DNA from: an uncultured Chloroflexus sp. | GTDB taxonomy: Bacteria; Chloroflexota; Chloroflexia; Chloroflexales; Chloroflexaceae | NCBI RefSeq assembly: GCF_937951745.1 | Contig: NZ_CALFBQ010000083.1 | Coordinates: 1 to 53,647 of the forward strand | Reading direction: 5' to 3' | DNA length: 53,647 bases | Part shown: piece after piece, positions 7,968-16,808 of the stretch | Layout: each line of letters starts with the position of its first letter | Position numbering within the stretch: the first letter of the stretch is position 1 | The notes under the pieces: generated by a model | The model's input: only the letters and a program-made list of their open reading frames with translations | Databases searched by the model: none | What the model was told of the DNA's origin: nothing | Position numbers and translations under genes: made by a program

Positions 7968-8303
7968 TTACCGATCGCGGTATGACGCCAGCGCCGCTTC
8001 GCGGTCGGGGTAAATCTTGAAGAGCGTATCAAAGCGGCTCTTGCGGAAGATTTCGGCGATCTGCGGTTGCAACCCGCACAAGCGCACATCCCCCCCTAAC
8101 GGTTGCACAGCGCGCAGATTGCTCAGCAGCATGCGCAACGCCAAGCTGGCGACAAAGGTCACTGCGGTCATATCGGCCAATACTTTACCGCCGTGGTTTG
8201 TAATCGCGGCCGCCAAATCTTGTTCGATCGCGGCAACGCCGGCGGCATCGAGGCGTGCTGGCAGCTCAATAATGAGCACGTCATCTACTTGCTCGGTTTT
8301 CAC
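7968..8303 (-). CDS. STAS-domain anti-sigma factor antagonist
   Basis: A 111-residue single-domain STAS protein of the SpoIIAA/RsbV type. The pattern is VDDVLIIELPARLDAAGVAAIEQDL, then VLADMTAVTFVASLALRMLL, where family members have the regulatory Ser near DSSG or ASxGL. Here the local sequence is VASLALR, with one Ser kept. Such proteins release a sigma factor or another effector when unphosphorylated. The frame is open to 8345, but I choose the GTG at 8303 because AGGGG lies upstream and a TATAAT box falls at 8360. It lies downstream of the ATPase/cNMP/PP2C gene on the same strand and probably is its substrate. Confidence 0.87.
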   Translation of the reverse strand: MKTEQVDDVLIIELPARLDAAGVAAIEQDLAAAITNHGGKVLADMTAVTFVASLALRMLLSNLRAVQPLGGDVRLCGLQPQIAEIFRKSRFDTLFKIYPDREAALASYRDR

Positions 8304-8359
8304 GCCGAAAAACCCCTTTCTAGCAGGTGATGGCCCGCTATGCAATCAAGGATGCGGTC

Positions 8360-8368
8360 ATTATAGCA
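8360..8368 (-). promoter_or_regulatory. extended -10 promoter of the STAS gene
   Basis: On the minus strand TGC precedes TATAAT (8360-8365), a consensus extended -10. It gives the STAS gene its own start, about 50 nt upstream of the GTG, separate from the upstream phosphatase gene. Confidence 0.6.
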
Positions 8369-8412
8369 CGGCTCGCTCAGGGGTTTCGGCTGCCGGCGGT
8401 AGTGGCGCGGGT

Positions 8413-10101
8413 TTACCCATCCGCCGGCAATCGCTCTACCACCAAGAGGGTGATGTCATCGGCTTGGGGCGCACCCTGCGCAAAAGCATCCACTGCCGAC
8501 ACCGTTGCTGCCACCAACTCAGCCGCCGTACCCTGCGCCTGCGCTCGCAACAACGCTTTGAGACGGTCATCGCCAAACAATTCCCCAGCCGGGTTCATAG
8601 CCTCGGTAATGCCATCGCTAAATGCAACCAACTTCTCGCCGGGAGCAATCCGCAACGCGCGCACCTCATACGTTTGCCCGGTCACGATGCCAATCGGTAG
8701 CGCGCCTTCGCTTAACTCCTCAATCACCGCGCCATCGCGCCCGATTCGCAACGGTGGATTATGGCCGGCATTGATGTACTGCATCACTCCGGTGGCCGGA
8801 TCGAGCAAGCCATAAAAGAGGGTCACAAACATCATCGATTCACCATGCTCACGGCAGATATAATCATTGGTCAGGCTTACGGCGGGCAGCAGAATCGCCG
8901 CGCTGGTATCACCATCGCCTTGGACGCTGCCGGCAGCTTGGGAAGCGGCGCGCAAGAGCGACCGGCTGAGGGCGACAAAGAGCGCAGCAGTGACGCCTTT
9001 GCCGCAGGCATCGGCGACCACCAGCCCGATCTGGCCATTGGGAAGGGTAATGGTATCAAAGAAGTCACCGCCAACCGCCTGTGCTCCCCGGCTAAATGCC
9101 GCAATGCGCCAGCCGGGTGGTTCCGGCAAGACGCGGGGTAAAAACGATTGCTGAATGCGGCGCGCAACTGCCAGCTCTTCTTCGAGCCGGTTGAGCCGGA
9201 TCAGTTCGGCTTGGGCGGCTTGCAATTGTTGATAGGCGGCCACCAGCTCGGCGTTCTTGCGTTCGAGGTCATGGATCATGCGCTGGTTGGTGTTGCGCAC
9301 CCGGCTGACGATGCTACGCAGCATTGTCATCGCCAGCTCCGGGCTGGAACCAATCAGGGTGGCAAATACCGCTTCGTTCAACGCAACTAGCCGGCTTGGC
9401 TCGATCGCACGCACTGTCGCCGAACGGGGACTGCGATCGATCAAGCTCATCTCACCGATGATCTGACCGGGGTGGAACACCTCTAGCCGCAACTCGGCGC
9501 CGTTCACGAATGTAATTACCTCGACCGCGCCGTCGAGAATGACAAAGCATTCGGCGCCGGAGTCCCCCTGATTGAACAACACGTCGCCAGCGGCCAAACG
9601 GCATTCCGCCAGCCGCGGAGCCAGCTCGGCCAGCACCGCTTCCGGCACGGCCTGAAAGATCGGCAAGGCCCGCAGCCGATCGAGCATACTCATCGCCTTC
9701 GTTACCGTCAACTCATTCCAGCCGCTGCGCGGATCGTGGTGATAGGTCAGCGTATCGGCATATTCACGGACGAAAAAGAGACCAAGCCCGCCAATCAATC
9801 GTTGATCAGCAGCCGCATGGATGTCCGGCGGCGGCGCTTCGCGCGGATCGAATGGCTGGCCACGATCACGAATGGTCACCGTAAGTACCCCTTGCTCGTA
9901 CTCGCAAGCGAGCTGGATCTGGTCACGGTTGTGATCGTGGTAGCCATACTTGACGATATTGGTAGCCACCTCTTCGATCACCAGCCGCAACAAATACCCA
10001 TAATCGGGCGGCAAACGCCAACTGGCCTCCAGCTCATCGCTGAAGGCCAAGAGAGAGGCTATAGCGTTCTGATCAGCAAAAACTGCAATCTGCCGCCGCA
10101 T
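8413..10101 (-). CDS. HATPase / cyclic-nucleotide-binding / PP2C phosphatase fusion
   Basis: This 562-residue protein joins three signalling domains. Residues about 1-135 form a serine-kinase-type HATPase_c_2 domain (RsbW-like) with RLVIEEVATNIVKYGYHD as N-box and GGLGLFFV as the later Gly-rich box. Residues about 140-265 form a cNMP-binding domain with DVLFNQGDSGAECFVILDG and IIGEMSLIDRSPRSATVRA. A coiled linker (about 270-315) leads to a SpoIIE/RsbU-type PP2C domain with AVGGDFFD, VVADACGKGVTAALF, YINAGHNPP and DGITEA metal-site motifs. It thus has both the kinase-like and the phosphatase parts that act on STAS proteins, and a STAS gene lies downstream. The ATG at 10101 is 8 nt after the HEAT-gene stop. 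Confidence 0.92.
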   Translation of the reverse strand: MRRQIAVFADQNAIASLLAFSDELEASWRLPPDYGYLLRLVIEEVATNIVKYGYHDHNRDQIQLACEYEQGVLTVTIRDRGQPFDPREAPPPDIHAAADQRLIGGLGLFFVREYADTLTYHHDPRSGWNELTVTKAMSMLDRLRALPIFQAVPEAVLAELAPRLAECRLAAGDVLFNQGDSGAECFVILDGAVEVITFVNGAELRLEVFHPGQIIGEMSLIDRSPRSATVRAIEPSRLVALNEAVFATLIGSSPELAMTMLRSIVSRVRNTNQRMIHDLERKNAELVAAYQQLQAAQAELIRLNRLEEELAVARRIQQSFLPRVLPEPPGWRIAAFSRGAQAVGGDFFDTITLPNGQIGLVVADACGKGVTAALFVALSRSLLRAASQAAGSVQGDGDTSAAILLPAVSLTNDYICREHGESMMFVTLFYGLLDPATGVMQYINAGHNPPLRIGRDGAVIEELSEGALPIGIVTGQTYEVRALRIAPGEKLVAFSDGITEAMNPAGELFGDDRLKALLRAQAQGTAAELVAATVSAVDAFAQGAPQADDITLLVVERLPADG

Positions 10102-10109
10102 GCGCCCAC

Positions 10110-11201
10110 CTACACTGCCAGCGGCTCGGTCGGATGGCGGCTCTGACCAAGCGGCAGAGTAGCCCGCAATTTGCGCAGGCGCGTGATCGCATCCACCGCC
10201 GCTTCGTGGACATTCGGATCGGTATCATCGATTGCTTGCGCCAAGGCATTGAGCACCTGAGATGTCGCTGCGGCTACGCCGAGGCGGCCCAAGGCCCGGG
10301 CAGCAGCTTCACGGGCATAGGCATCGCTATCGGCCATCATTGCCAGCAGGTGCTCGATCATCGGGCCGGTGCCGGCCAACTCACCCAATTGGCTGACTAC
10401 CAGCGCCGCCGCCGAGCGCACAAAACTGTCAGGATCGCCAAGGCACTCGATCAGATGGTCGAGCAATTGCGGCGACGCGATCCGGTCGCGCAACAAGCCC
10501 AGCGTGCGGGCGGCGGCGAAACGGGTTTCTAAATCGCAATCGTGAATGGCCAACCGGATCAACGTCTTGACCAAAGGCTGCGGCGGTGTGCCGACGATCA
10601 AACCCAGCGTGCGAGCAGCGGCAGCTCGCACATGGGAGTCGCTATCGCTTAAGCCATCGTGGAGCAGCACCAGATCGGCGGCGGTAAAATGGCCTTCGCG
10701 CACCCGCAGGCGACGAATCGCTTCGTACCGGCTCTGCCAGCCGGGATCGTGCAACTGGCGGCGCAATTGCTCAAAATCACCGTTCTCGAACGTCCCGATT
10801 TCAGCGATGAGGGTTAGGCGAAACCATTCATCCCGCGAACTATTCAGCCGCTGGCGCGCAAGGTGAATAACGTTCAGCGCCACTAAAATCTCTTCGATCG
10901 TGAGGCGCAATTCGGGGCGCGAGCGCAGTTCGCGCTCGATCAATTGCGCTAACTGGTAGCGCCAATGGCTCGCCCGCCGCACAATATGATTCGCGCCGGG
11001 ACCACGCGAAATCTCGGCCAATGCCAGCACCGCTGCTACCGGTTCGTCTTGAAAGGCTTCGAGAAAGGGTTCGAGCGAGCGTAGCGCGAGGAAACCGAGC
11101 ACTGTACTGACGCCGGCTACTTGGATCTCCTGCCGCGGGTTGCGAGCAAAGTTATTGAACCGTTCGGCTACCCGTTGCCGCCACGTCTCGCGGTCAAACA
11201 T
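10110..11201 (-). CDS. HEAT-repeat protein
   Basis: A 363-residue soluble helical protein whose C-terminal half (about 150-345) is a run of HEAT/PBS-lyase-type repeats. The unit is roughly 31-37 residues with the core pattern D.D..VR..AA..LG, seen as SDSDSHVRAAAARTLG, HDCDLETRFAAARTLG, GDPDSFVRSAAALVVS, ADSDAYAREAAARALG and DDTDPNVHEAAVDAI. The N-terminal half is also helical but without clear repeats. HEAT arrays bind other proteins or cofactors. It is the first gene of a minus-strand cassette with the phosphatase fusion 8 nt downstream, so a scaffold or regulator role is inferred. A weak TATATT box with TGC before it lies at 11260-11265. Confidence 0.88.
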   Translation of the reverse strand: MFDRETWRQRVAERFNNFARNPRQEIQVAGVSTVLGFLALRSLEPFLEAFQDEPVAAVLALAEISRGPGANHIVRRASHWRYQLAQLIERELRSRPELRLTIEEILVALNVIHLARQRLNSSRDEWFRLTLIAEIGTFENGDFEQLRRQLHDPGWQSRYEAIRRLRVREGHFTAADLVLLHDGLSDSDSHVRAAAARTLGLIVGTPPQPLVKTLIRLAIHDCDLETRFAAARTLGLLRDRIASPQLLDHLIECLGDPDSFVRSAAALVVSQLGELAGTGPMIEHLLAMMADSDAYAREAAARALGRLGVAAATSQVLNALAQAIDDTDPNVHEAAVDAITRLRKLRATLPLGQSRHPTEPLAV

Positions 11202-11392
11202 CGGTAGCTCCTTTCTCCATGCGCCATTGCAGCCAAGCTTGTGCTTCGCCTACATCTGTAATATAGCATATTGGCTATGGATTGCACAGTACTTTAGTAC
11301 TAAACCATGATTGCAGTACCATTACATACAGCACGCCGCGCGCTACGGATGTGCTAAGATAAGGCGAGAAGCATGTAGCAGCGGAAACGATC

Positions 11393-11593
11393 ATGTCTCA
11401 GACTCCCGAAGAGCCCGATGTCGCTGCCAGTGTGCGTCGTGTGCGCCGCGGCTGTATTATGATGGCGATTATTGTAATTGCGATGACGATCTTCTTGATC
11501 AGCGCCACCGGCAACCTCGCCTTTTCGTTGCTGCTGTTCATCGCCGCGGCGCTGTTCGCGCTCGCCTTCTTTGTCGTGCGTGAGGGATCGTGA
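11393..11593 (+). CDS. small two-helix membrane protein
   Basis: A 66-residue protein I do not recognise. It has a short acidic then basic N-terminus (EEPDVAASVRRVRR) and two hydrophobic helices, about residues 21-38 and 42-62, ending in REGS. The basic segment before helix 1 predicts a cytoplasmic N-terminus. GGAA precedes the ATG and a weak extended -10 (TGC TAAGAT, 11352-11360) lies upstream. Its stop shares one base with the start of the next small membrane protein, so the two are probably made together. Confidence 0.6.
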   Translation: MSQTPEEPDVAASVRRVRRGCIMMAIIVIAMTIFLISATGNLAFSLLLFIAAALFALAFFVVREGS

Positions 11594-11751
11594 TGCCAGT
11601 TCACTATCGACGCGCTCTGCTTGCCCTCCTCGGTCTGATCTGCGTGGTTATTTCGATCGTGGTTGCTTTCCTGCAACCGTTTGGGTTATGGCATTGGTTG
11701 TGGCTGGCCTTGGCTGGCCTCTGTCTGTATGGCGCACGATACGTGCCATAA
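11593..11751 (+). CDS. 52-residue two-helix membrane protein, coupled to the preceding gene
   Basis: The ATG at 11593 overlaps the TGA of the preceding gene as TGATG. The frame gives 52 residues: a basic start (MPVHYRRA), a hydrophobic helix (about 8-26), FLQPFG, then a Trp-rich hydrophobic helix (about 31-46) and a short RYVP tail. I do not recognise it. The stop-start overlap and the matching two-helix plan argue that it is real. It may form a complex with its neighbour. The liv operon promoter starts 13 bp after its stop. Confidence 0.55.
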   Translation: MPVHYRRALLALLGLICVVISIVVAFLQPFGLWHWLWLALAGLCLYGARYVP

Positions 11752-11763
11752 CCCAACTCCCAT

Positions 11764-11792
11764 TTGCGCAATTCTGCGACCTTCGTTATAAT
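11764..11792 (+). promoter_or_regulatory. promoter of the branched-chain-type ABC operon
   Basis: The -35 TTGCGC (11764-11769) and -10 TATAAT (11787-11792) are 17 bp apart. The leader to the livG ATG is about 130 nt; I see no clear structure in it. Confidence 0.7.
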
Positions 11793-11931
11793 AAACCGTA
11801 AGTATTCCCCATAGTTTGTGATACGTCATTAGTTGATCACAGCGATCGAAGTGGCGGCATTCTAGACTTCATGCGCATGATCGACTCGTGAGCGGTGCGT
11901 ACCTGTTTCGTGCATTGTCAATGAGGATCGC

Positions 11932-12741
11932 ATGACGCATCGTGATTCGGTGACACTACCAGCCCCGCAAATGGAGATCGATAACATCGGGTTGAGCTTC
12001 GGCGGGGTGCGCGCGCTGCTTTCCGTAACCTTCAATATCTATCCCGGCACCATTCAGGCCATTATCGGCCCCAACGGCGCCGGAAAGACGAGCCTCCTCA
12101 ACTGTATCAGCGGTCTTTATCGCCCCCAACAGGGCCAAATCCGCTTTGAAGGGCGCAACATTATTGGCATGCCGCCCCATCAGATCGCGCGCCTCGGCAT
12201 TGCCCGCTCGTTCCAGAATATCGAGCTCTTCCGTCACATGACGGTTGTCGACAACTTGATGCTGGGCCGTCATATCCATATGCGCAGCGGAGTCTTCAGC
12301 GGCGGGTTGTATTGGGGGCGGGCACAGCGCGAAGAGGTCGAACACCGCGCGTTTGTCGAGCAGGTGATCGATCTGCTCGAAATCCAGTCGATCCGCAAGA
12401 AGATGGTCGGCGCACTTTCGTATGGCCTGCAAAAGCGGGTGGAGTTGGGCCGTGCCCTCGCCATGAATCCACGCCTCTTACTGCTCGATGAGCCGATGGC
12501 CGGCATGAATACCGAAGAAAAAGAGGATATGGCCCGCTTTATCCTTGATATTAACGAAGAGTACGGCACAACGATTGTGCTGATCGAGCACGATATGGGA
12601 GTGGTGATGGATATTAGCGATCGGGTGGCGGTGCTCGAATTCGGCCAACTGATCGCGTATGGCACACCGGCTGAAGTGCGCAGCGATCCGAAAGTGATAG
12701 ACGCTTATCTTGGGCGTGAGCATGCGCTTCCATACACATAA
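11932..12741 (+). CDS. livG: branched-chain-type ABC transporter ATPase LivG
   Basis: A 269-residue cytoplasmic ATPase of the LivG type (HAAT family). Motifs: Walker A GPNGAGKTS, Q-loop region ARSFQNIELF, signature LSYGLQKRVELGRAL, Walker B LLLLDEPMAGM and H-loop IVLIEHDM. The long variable segment with LMLGRHIH and the C-terminal VIDAYLGRE are typical of LivG rather than LivF. It opens a six-gene operon. The second gene is an acyl-CoA synthetase, which hints that the transported substrate is a carboxylate later joined to CoA rather than an amino acid. Confidence 0.93.
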   Translation: MTHRDSVTLPAPQMEIDNIGLSFGGVRALLSVTFNIYPGTIQAIIGPNGAGKTSLLNCISGLYRPQQGQIRFEGRNIIGMPPHQIARLGIARSFQNIELFRHMTVVDNLMLGRHIHMRSGVFSGGLYWGRAQREEVEHRAFVEQVIDLLEIQSIRKKMVGALSYGLQKRVELGRALAMNPRLLLLDEPMAGMNTEEKEDMARFILDINEEYGTTIVLIEHDMGVVMDISDRVAVLEFGQLIAYGTPAEVRSDPKVIDAYLGREHALPYT

Positions 12742-12788
12742 AGAAAATATTCCGGCGCTGTCTGCCGGTCCCACAGTTGGGTGACGCA

Positions 12789-14738
12789 ATGATACAGATA
12801 CCTGAGACAACCCTGCCACGCTTGCTGTTTCAGAATGCTGAACGTTTCGGCGATAAGGTGGCGCTACGCGAGAAGGATCTTGGCATCTGGCAAACGGTGA
12901 CGTGGCGACAGTTTGCCGAGCACGTGCGCGCGTTTGCGATGGGGCTGCATGCGCTTGGCGTGCGCCGTGGCGATATCATTGCCATCATTGGCGATAACCG
13001 CCCGGAATGGCTCTACGCCGAATTTGCCGCTCAAACCATCGGCGCAATATCGATTGGCGTCTACCAAGACTCGGTGGCCGAAGAGGTGTATTACGTCGTT
13101 TCGGCGGCTGAAGCGCGGGTGATTGTGGCCGAAGACCAAGAACAGGTCGATAAGATTATCGAGATTTGGCCGCGGCTGGAAGGGGTGCTGAAAGTTATTT
13201 ATTACGAACCAAAGGGGATGCGTAATTACCGGCAACCCTACCTTGCCCATTTCCCCGATATCGAAGAACAAGGTCGCATCTACGATCGCGCCCATCCCGG
13301 CCTGTTTGAAGCCGAACTGGCCGCTGGCAAGCCCGACGATGTCGCCATCCTTTCCACCACTTCCGGCACCACCGGCAAGCCCAAGCTGGCAATGCTCACC
13401 CACCGCAATTTGATCAGCCAAGGCGCCGGCCTGCTCTCGGTCGATCCGCTCGGCCCTGACGATGAGTTTGTCAGTTTCTTGCCGCTAGCATGGGTCGGCG
13501 AGCAGATGGTGACGGTCGCCGCCGGTATGCAGTGCGGGTTTACGATCAATTTCCCCGAATCGGCTAGCACCGTGCAAGAGAATATCCGCGAGATCGGGCC
13601 GCGGGTGATGTTCTCGCCGCCCCGCATCTGGGAAAATATGCTTTCGCAGGTGCAAGTCAAAATGCAAGACTCAACCCGTTTGAAACGGGCGCTGTTTGAG
13701 TGGGCGATGAAGCAAGGCTACGAAATGGCCGATACCCGCTTTAGCGGCAAGCAGCCGAGCTTTGGGCTGCGCCTGCGTTATTGGCTAGCCCGCATCACCG
13801 TGTTCGAGATGCTCAAAGACCATCTCGGTTTGCGCTTCCTCAAACGGGCCTATACCGGCGGCGCTGCGCTCGGCCCCGATGTCTTCCGCTTTTATCACGC
13901 CATTGGTGTTAATCTCAAGCAGGTCTACGGCCAGACCGAAAGCTCTGGCTTGAGCGTGATCCACCGCGATGGCCAAATTAAGTTCCAAACGGTTGGCACG
14001 CCCCTACCCAATACTGAGATCCGGATTGCTGAGAACGGCGAGATTCTGGTGAAAAGCCCGTCGGTGTTTGTTGGCTATTACAAAAACCCGGAAGCGACTG
14101 CCGAGGCGCTGGAAGATGGCTGGCTGCATAGCGGCGATGCCGGCTATTTTGACGAGGATGGCCACTTGATCGTGATCGACCGGGCGAAAGACGTGATGAC
14201 GCTGCACGACGGCACCAAGTTCTCGCCCCAGTTTATCGAGAATAAGCTCAAGTTTAGCCCCTATATCAAGGAAGCAGTGGTGTTTGGCGGCGATTGGCCC
14301 TTTGTGACCGCAATGATCAATATTGACTTCGCCAATGTCGGCAAATGGGCCGAGAATGCGCAAATCTCGTACACTACCTACACCGATCTGGCGCAGAAGC
14401 CGCAGGTCTACGCTCTGATCCGCAAAGATGTCGAGCGGGCGAATGCTGATCTGCCGCCGGCGGCGCGCATCCGCCGCTTTTTGCTGCTCCATAAAGAGCT
14501 TGACGCCGACGATGGCGAGCTGACCCGCACCCGCAAGGTGCGCCGGCGGTTGGTGGCTCAACGCTACCAAGAGATTGTTGATGCGCTCTACGGCGACCAA
14601 GACATGCTTGAGATCGAGACGACGATTACCTATCAAGATGGGCGCACGGCTCTGATCAAGACCCGCCTGCGTATTGAGGAATTGCACGACCCGGCGGCGC
14701 CGTCACCAGCCCCGGCAGCGCGAGCCGTGGCACGTTAG
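12789..14738 (+). CDS. long-chain-type acyl-CoA synthetase (AMP-forming)
   Basis: This 649-residue ANL-family enzyme activates a carboxylic acid with ATP and CoA. The P-loop motif A3 reads STTSGTTGKPK, A5 reads YGQTESSG, the ribose-binding Asp is in HSGDAGYFDEDGHL, and the hinge region reads DRAKDVMTLHDG. Like the larger FACS subgroup it begins TLPRLLFQNAERFGDKVALREKD. The C-terminus adds a Pro/Ala tail. I choose the ATG at 12789, with GGGTGA just upstream, over a TTG at 12777. It lies 47 nt after livG and before livH, inside the transport operon. Chain length or aromatic preference cannot be read. Confidence 0.92.
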   Translation: MIQIPETTLPRLLFQNAERFGDKVALREKDLGIWQTVTWRQFAEHVRAFAMGLHALGVRRGDIIAIIGDNRPEWLYAEFAAQTIGAISIGVYQDSVAEEVYYVVSAAEARVIVAEDQEQVDKIIEIWPRLEGVLKVIYYEPKGMRNYRQPYLAHFPDIEEQGRIYDRAHPGLFEAELAAGKPDDVAILSTTSGTTGKPKLAMLTHRNLISQGAGLLSVDPLGPDDEFVSFLPLAWVGEQMVTVAAGMQCGFTINFPESASTVQENIREIGPRVMFSPPRIWENMLSQVQVKMQDSTRLKRALFEWAMKQGYEMADTRFSGKQPSFGLRLRYWLARITVFEMLKDHLGLRFLKRAYTGGAALGPDVFRFYHAIGVNLKQVYGQTESSGLSVIHRDGQIKFQTVGTPLPNTEIRIAENGEILVKSPSVFVGYYKNPEATAEALEDGWLHSGDAGYFDEDGHLIVIDRAKDVMTLHDGTKFSPQFIENKLKFSPYIKEAVVFGGDWPFVTAMINIDFANVGKWAENAQISYTTYTDLAQKPQVYALIRKDVERANADLPPAARIRRFLLLHKELDADDGELTRTRKVRRRLVAQRYQEIVDALYGDQDMLEIETTITYQDGRTALIKTRLRIEELHDPAAPSPAPAARAVAR

Positions 14739-14813
14739 AGTGCAGGATCACATTTCTAAGGCCCCATTCCATATTGGCATGCATTGTTCAATTCGGCGAC
14801 GACGGAGACGCGC

Positions 14814-15695
14814 ATGGATCGGATTATTCAACTGGCGCTGAGCGGGATTGCCAATGGCGCAATCTTTGCGTTGGTGGCGCTTGGCTTTGTCTTGATCTAC
14901 AAAAGCAGCGACGTGATCAACTTCGCCCAAGGCGAGTTGTTGCTGATCGGGGCTTACCTCACCTACACGATGGTCGAGCTGTTTGGTCTCTGGTGGCCAA
15001 TCGGCGTTGTGATAGCCGTGGTGTTAGCCGCAGCGGTCGGGGTTGTGATTGAGCAACTCGTGCTGCGACCTCTGATCGGCGAGCCGGCCATTTCGGTGAT
15101 TATGGTCACGATTGGCTTGTCATCACTCTTGCGCGCGATGGTAGGTGCGATCTGGGGGGTGACGCCACGGCCAGCGCCGCAGTTTTTGCCCACCGATACG
15201 GTGACAATCCTTGGCGCAAATGTCGGCGTTGATCGCATCTGGGCCTTTGTGTTAGCCATTGCGCTCTTTGCCCTGCTTACGCTCTTCTTCCGCTTTAGCC
15301 GGGAAGGGATCGCGATGCGCGCGGTGGCCGACGATCAACAAGCGGCGCTTAGTATGGGGATTAGCGTCAAGAAGGTATGGGCTGTAGCGTGGGCGATTGC
15401 CGCGATTACGGCGGCAGTGGGCGGCATTCTGTTGATGAGCATTTTTGGCGGCTTGTCAGGCACGATTGGCCGGGTTGGTCTGCTCGTCTTCCCCGTGGTG
15501 ATTTTGGGCGGCCTTGATAGCATTCCCGGCGCAATCATCGGCGGTCTGATCATCGGCCTGCTCCAGTCGTTCGCTGGCGGCTTGCTGCCGCCGGAATGGG
15601 GATTGGGTGAAGTCGCCCCCTTTGTCGTCCTGCTCCTGATTCTGCTGGTGCGACCATACGGTCTCTTCGGCCAACGAATTATCGAGCGCGTGTAA
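14814..15695 (+). CDS. livH: branched-chain-type ABC transporter permease LivH
   Basis: A 293-residue permease of the BPD_transp_2 family with about eight membrane helices. Family marks are GIANGAIFALVALGFVLIYKSSDVINFAQGE at the start, RPLIGEPAISVIMVTIG, the cytoplasmic loop REGIAMRAVADDQQAALSMGI and PGAIIGGLIIGLLQSF near the end. An ATG at 14784 opens the frame, but the ATG at 14814 has GGAG 7 nt upstream and matches the family N-terminus. It pairs with LivM to form the membrane channel. Confidence 0.93.
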   Translation: MDRIIQLALSGIANGAIFALVALGFVLIYKSSDVINFAQGELLLIGAYLTYTMVELFGLWWPIGVVIAVVLAAAVGVVIEQLVLRPLIGEPAISVIMVTIGLSSLLRAMVGAIWGVTPRPAPQFLPTDTVTILGANVGVDRIWAFVLAIALFALLTLFFRFSREGIAMRAVADDQQAALSMGISVKKVWAVAWAIAAITAAVGGILLMSIFGGLSGTIGRVGLLVFPVVILGGLDSIPGAIIGGLIIGLLQSFAGGLLPPEWGLGEVAPFVVLLLILLVRPYGLFGQRIIERV

Positions 15696-15728
15696 GCAGC
15701 GATTGGCGATAACAAGATTGGGTTTGCT

Positions 15729-16787
15729 ATGCAGAGCGGAACGTTTCATACCACGTATGCGAGCGATGTTCGTTTGCGCCCCTATTGGCCGCAACGCATC
15801 CGGATCGTGATCGTGCTGGCATTGGCACTGATCTTTCCGTGGTTTGCCGACCGTTACTGGCTCAATTTGGCCAACACGATCGCGATTGCTGCGATCGGCG
15901 CGATTGGCTTGAACATTCTGGTCGGCTACACCGGCCAGATTAGCATTGGTCACGGCGGCTTTCTCGCTGTTGGCGCGTATACGGCCGGGTTGATGGCGGT
16001 GAATCTTGGCACACCAATGTGGATTACGATCCCGGTGGCGAGTTTCTTTACCGCAGTCGTCGGGGCGTTTTTCGGCCTGCCATCGCTGCGGCTCAAGGGA
16101 TTGTACCTCGCCATTGCCACCCTTGCCTCGCAAGAGATCATTATTTGGGTGTTAACACACGGCAAACTGCTCGGTATTGGGGAATCGCTCTCGCTGCCGC
16201 GGGCGAGCAACAACCTGTTTGGGTTGCCGATGGAGTGGCTCGGTAATAACGACTTCGCCTTTTACTGGATCTGCCTTGTGGCGCTGATCCTGACCGTCAT
16301 CTTTGTGAGCAATCTCTTCCGCACCCGCACCGGGCGAGCCTTTGTCGCCATTCGCGACCAAGACATCGCAGCGCAGGTGATCGGGGTTGATCTCTTCCGC
16401 TACAAACTGCTCGCCTTCGCTACCTCGTCGTTCTTCGCCGGGCTGGCCGGCGCGCTCACTGCCCACTATCGCGGCGTGATTTCGTGGGAACGCTTCACGA
16501 TTGATACCAGCATTCTCTACCTTGCCATGATTATTATCGGCGGCATGGGCAGCGTCTCTGGTTCAATCTATGGCGCTGCGTTTATGACGCTGTTGCCAGC
16601 ACTACTCTCAAATCTGGCCCGCGCTCTTAGCGATGTCGTGCCTAACATTAACTCCTATCTGCCCTATATGCAGCAGGGCGCGTTTGGTCTGGCCATTATC
16701 CTCTTCCTGATCTTCGAGCCAGAAGGCATCGTGAAGATGTGGCGCAATGTCAAAGATTACTTCCGGCTGTGGCCGTTCAGTTATTGA
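15729..16787 (+). CDS. livM: branched-chain-type ABC transporter permease LivM
   Basis: A 352-residue partner of LivH. After a 20-residue polar N-terminus come about nine hydrophobic segments. Family marks: AIGLNILVGYTGQISIGHGGFLAVGAYTAG, LRLKGLYLAIATLASQEI, the cytoplasmic loop RTGRAFVAIRDQDIAAQVIGVD and YLAMIIIGGMGSVSGSIYGAAFM. The C-terminus carries FEPEGIVKMW. The gene lies 33 nt after livH and 21 nt before livK. The ribosome binding site is not obvious. Confidence 0.93.
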   Translation: MQSGTFHTTYASDVRLRPYWPQRIRIVIVLALALIFPWFADRYWLNLANTIAIAAIGAIGLNILVGYTGQISIGHGGFLAVGAYTAGLMAVNLGTPMWITIPVASFFTAVVGAFFGLPSLRLKGLYLAIATLASQEIIIWVLTHGKLLGIGESLSLPRASNNLFGLPMEWLGNNDFAFYWICLVALILTVIFVSNLFRTRTGRAFVAIRDQDIAAQVIGVDLFRYKLLAFATSSFFAGLAGALTAHYRGVISWERFTIDTSILYLAMIIIGGMGSVSGSIYGAAFMTLLPALLSNLARALSDVVPNINSYLPYMQQGAFGLAIILFLIFEPEGIVKMWRNVKDYFRLWPFSY

Positions 16788-16808
16788 AGCGTCTAGAAGG
16801 AGGATGGC

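Noticed and set aside
12777-12788. TTG start for the acyl-CoA synthetase
   Set aside because: The ATG at 12789 has GGGTGA at suitable spacing, and the family N-terminus begins after it.
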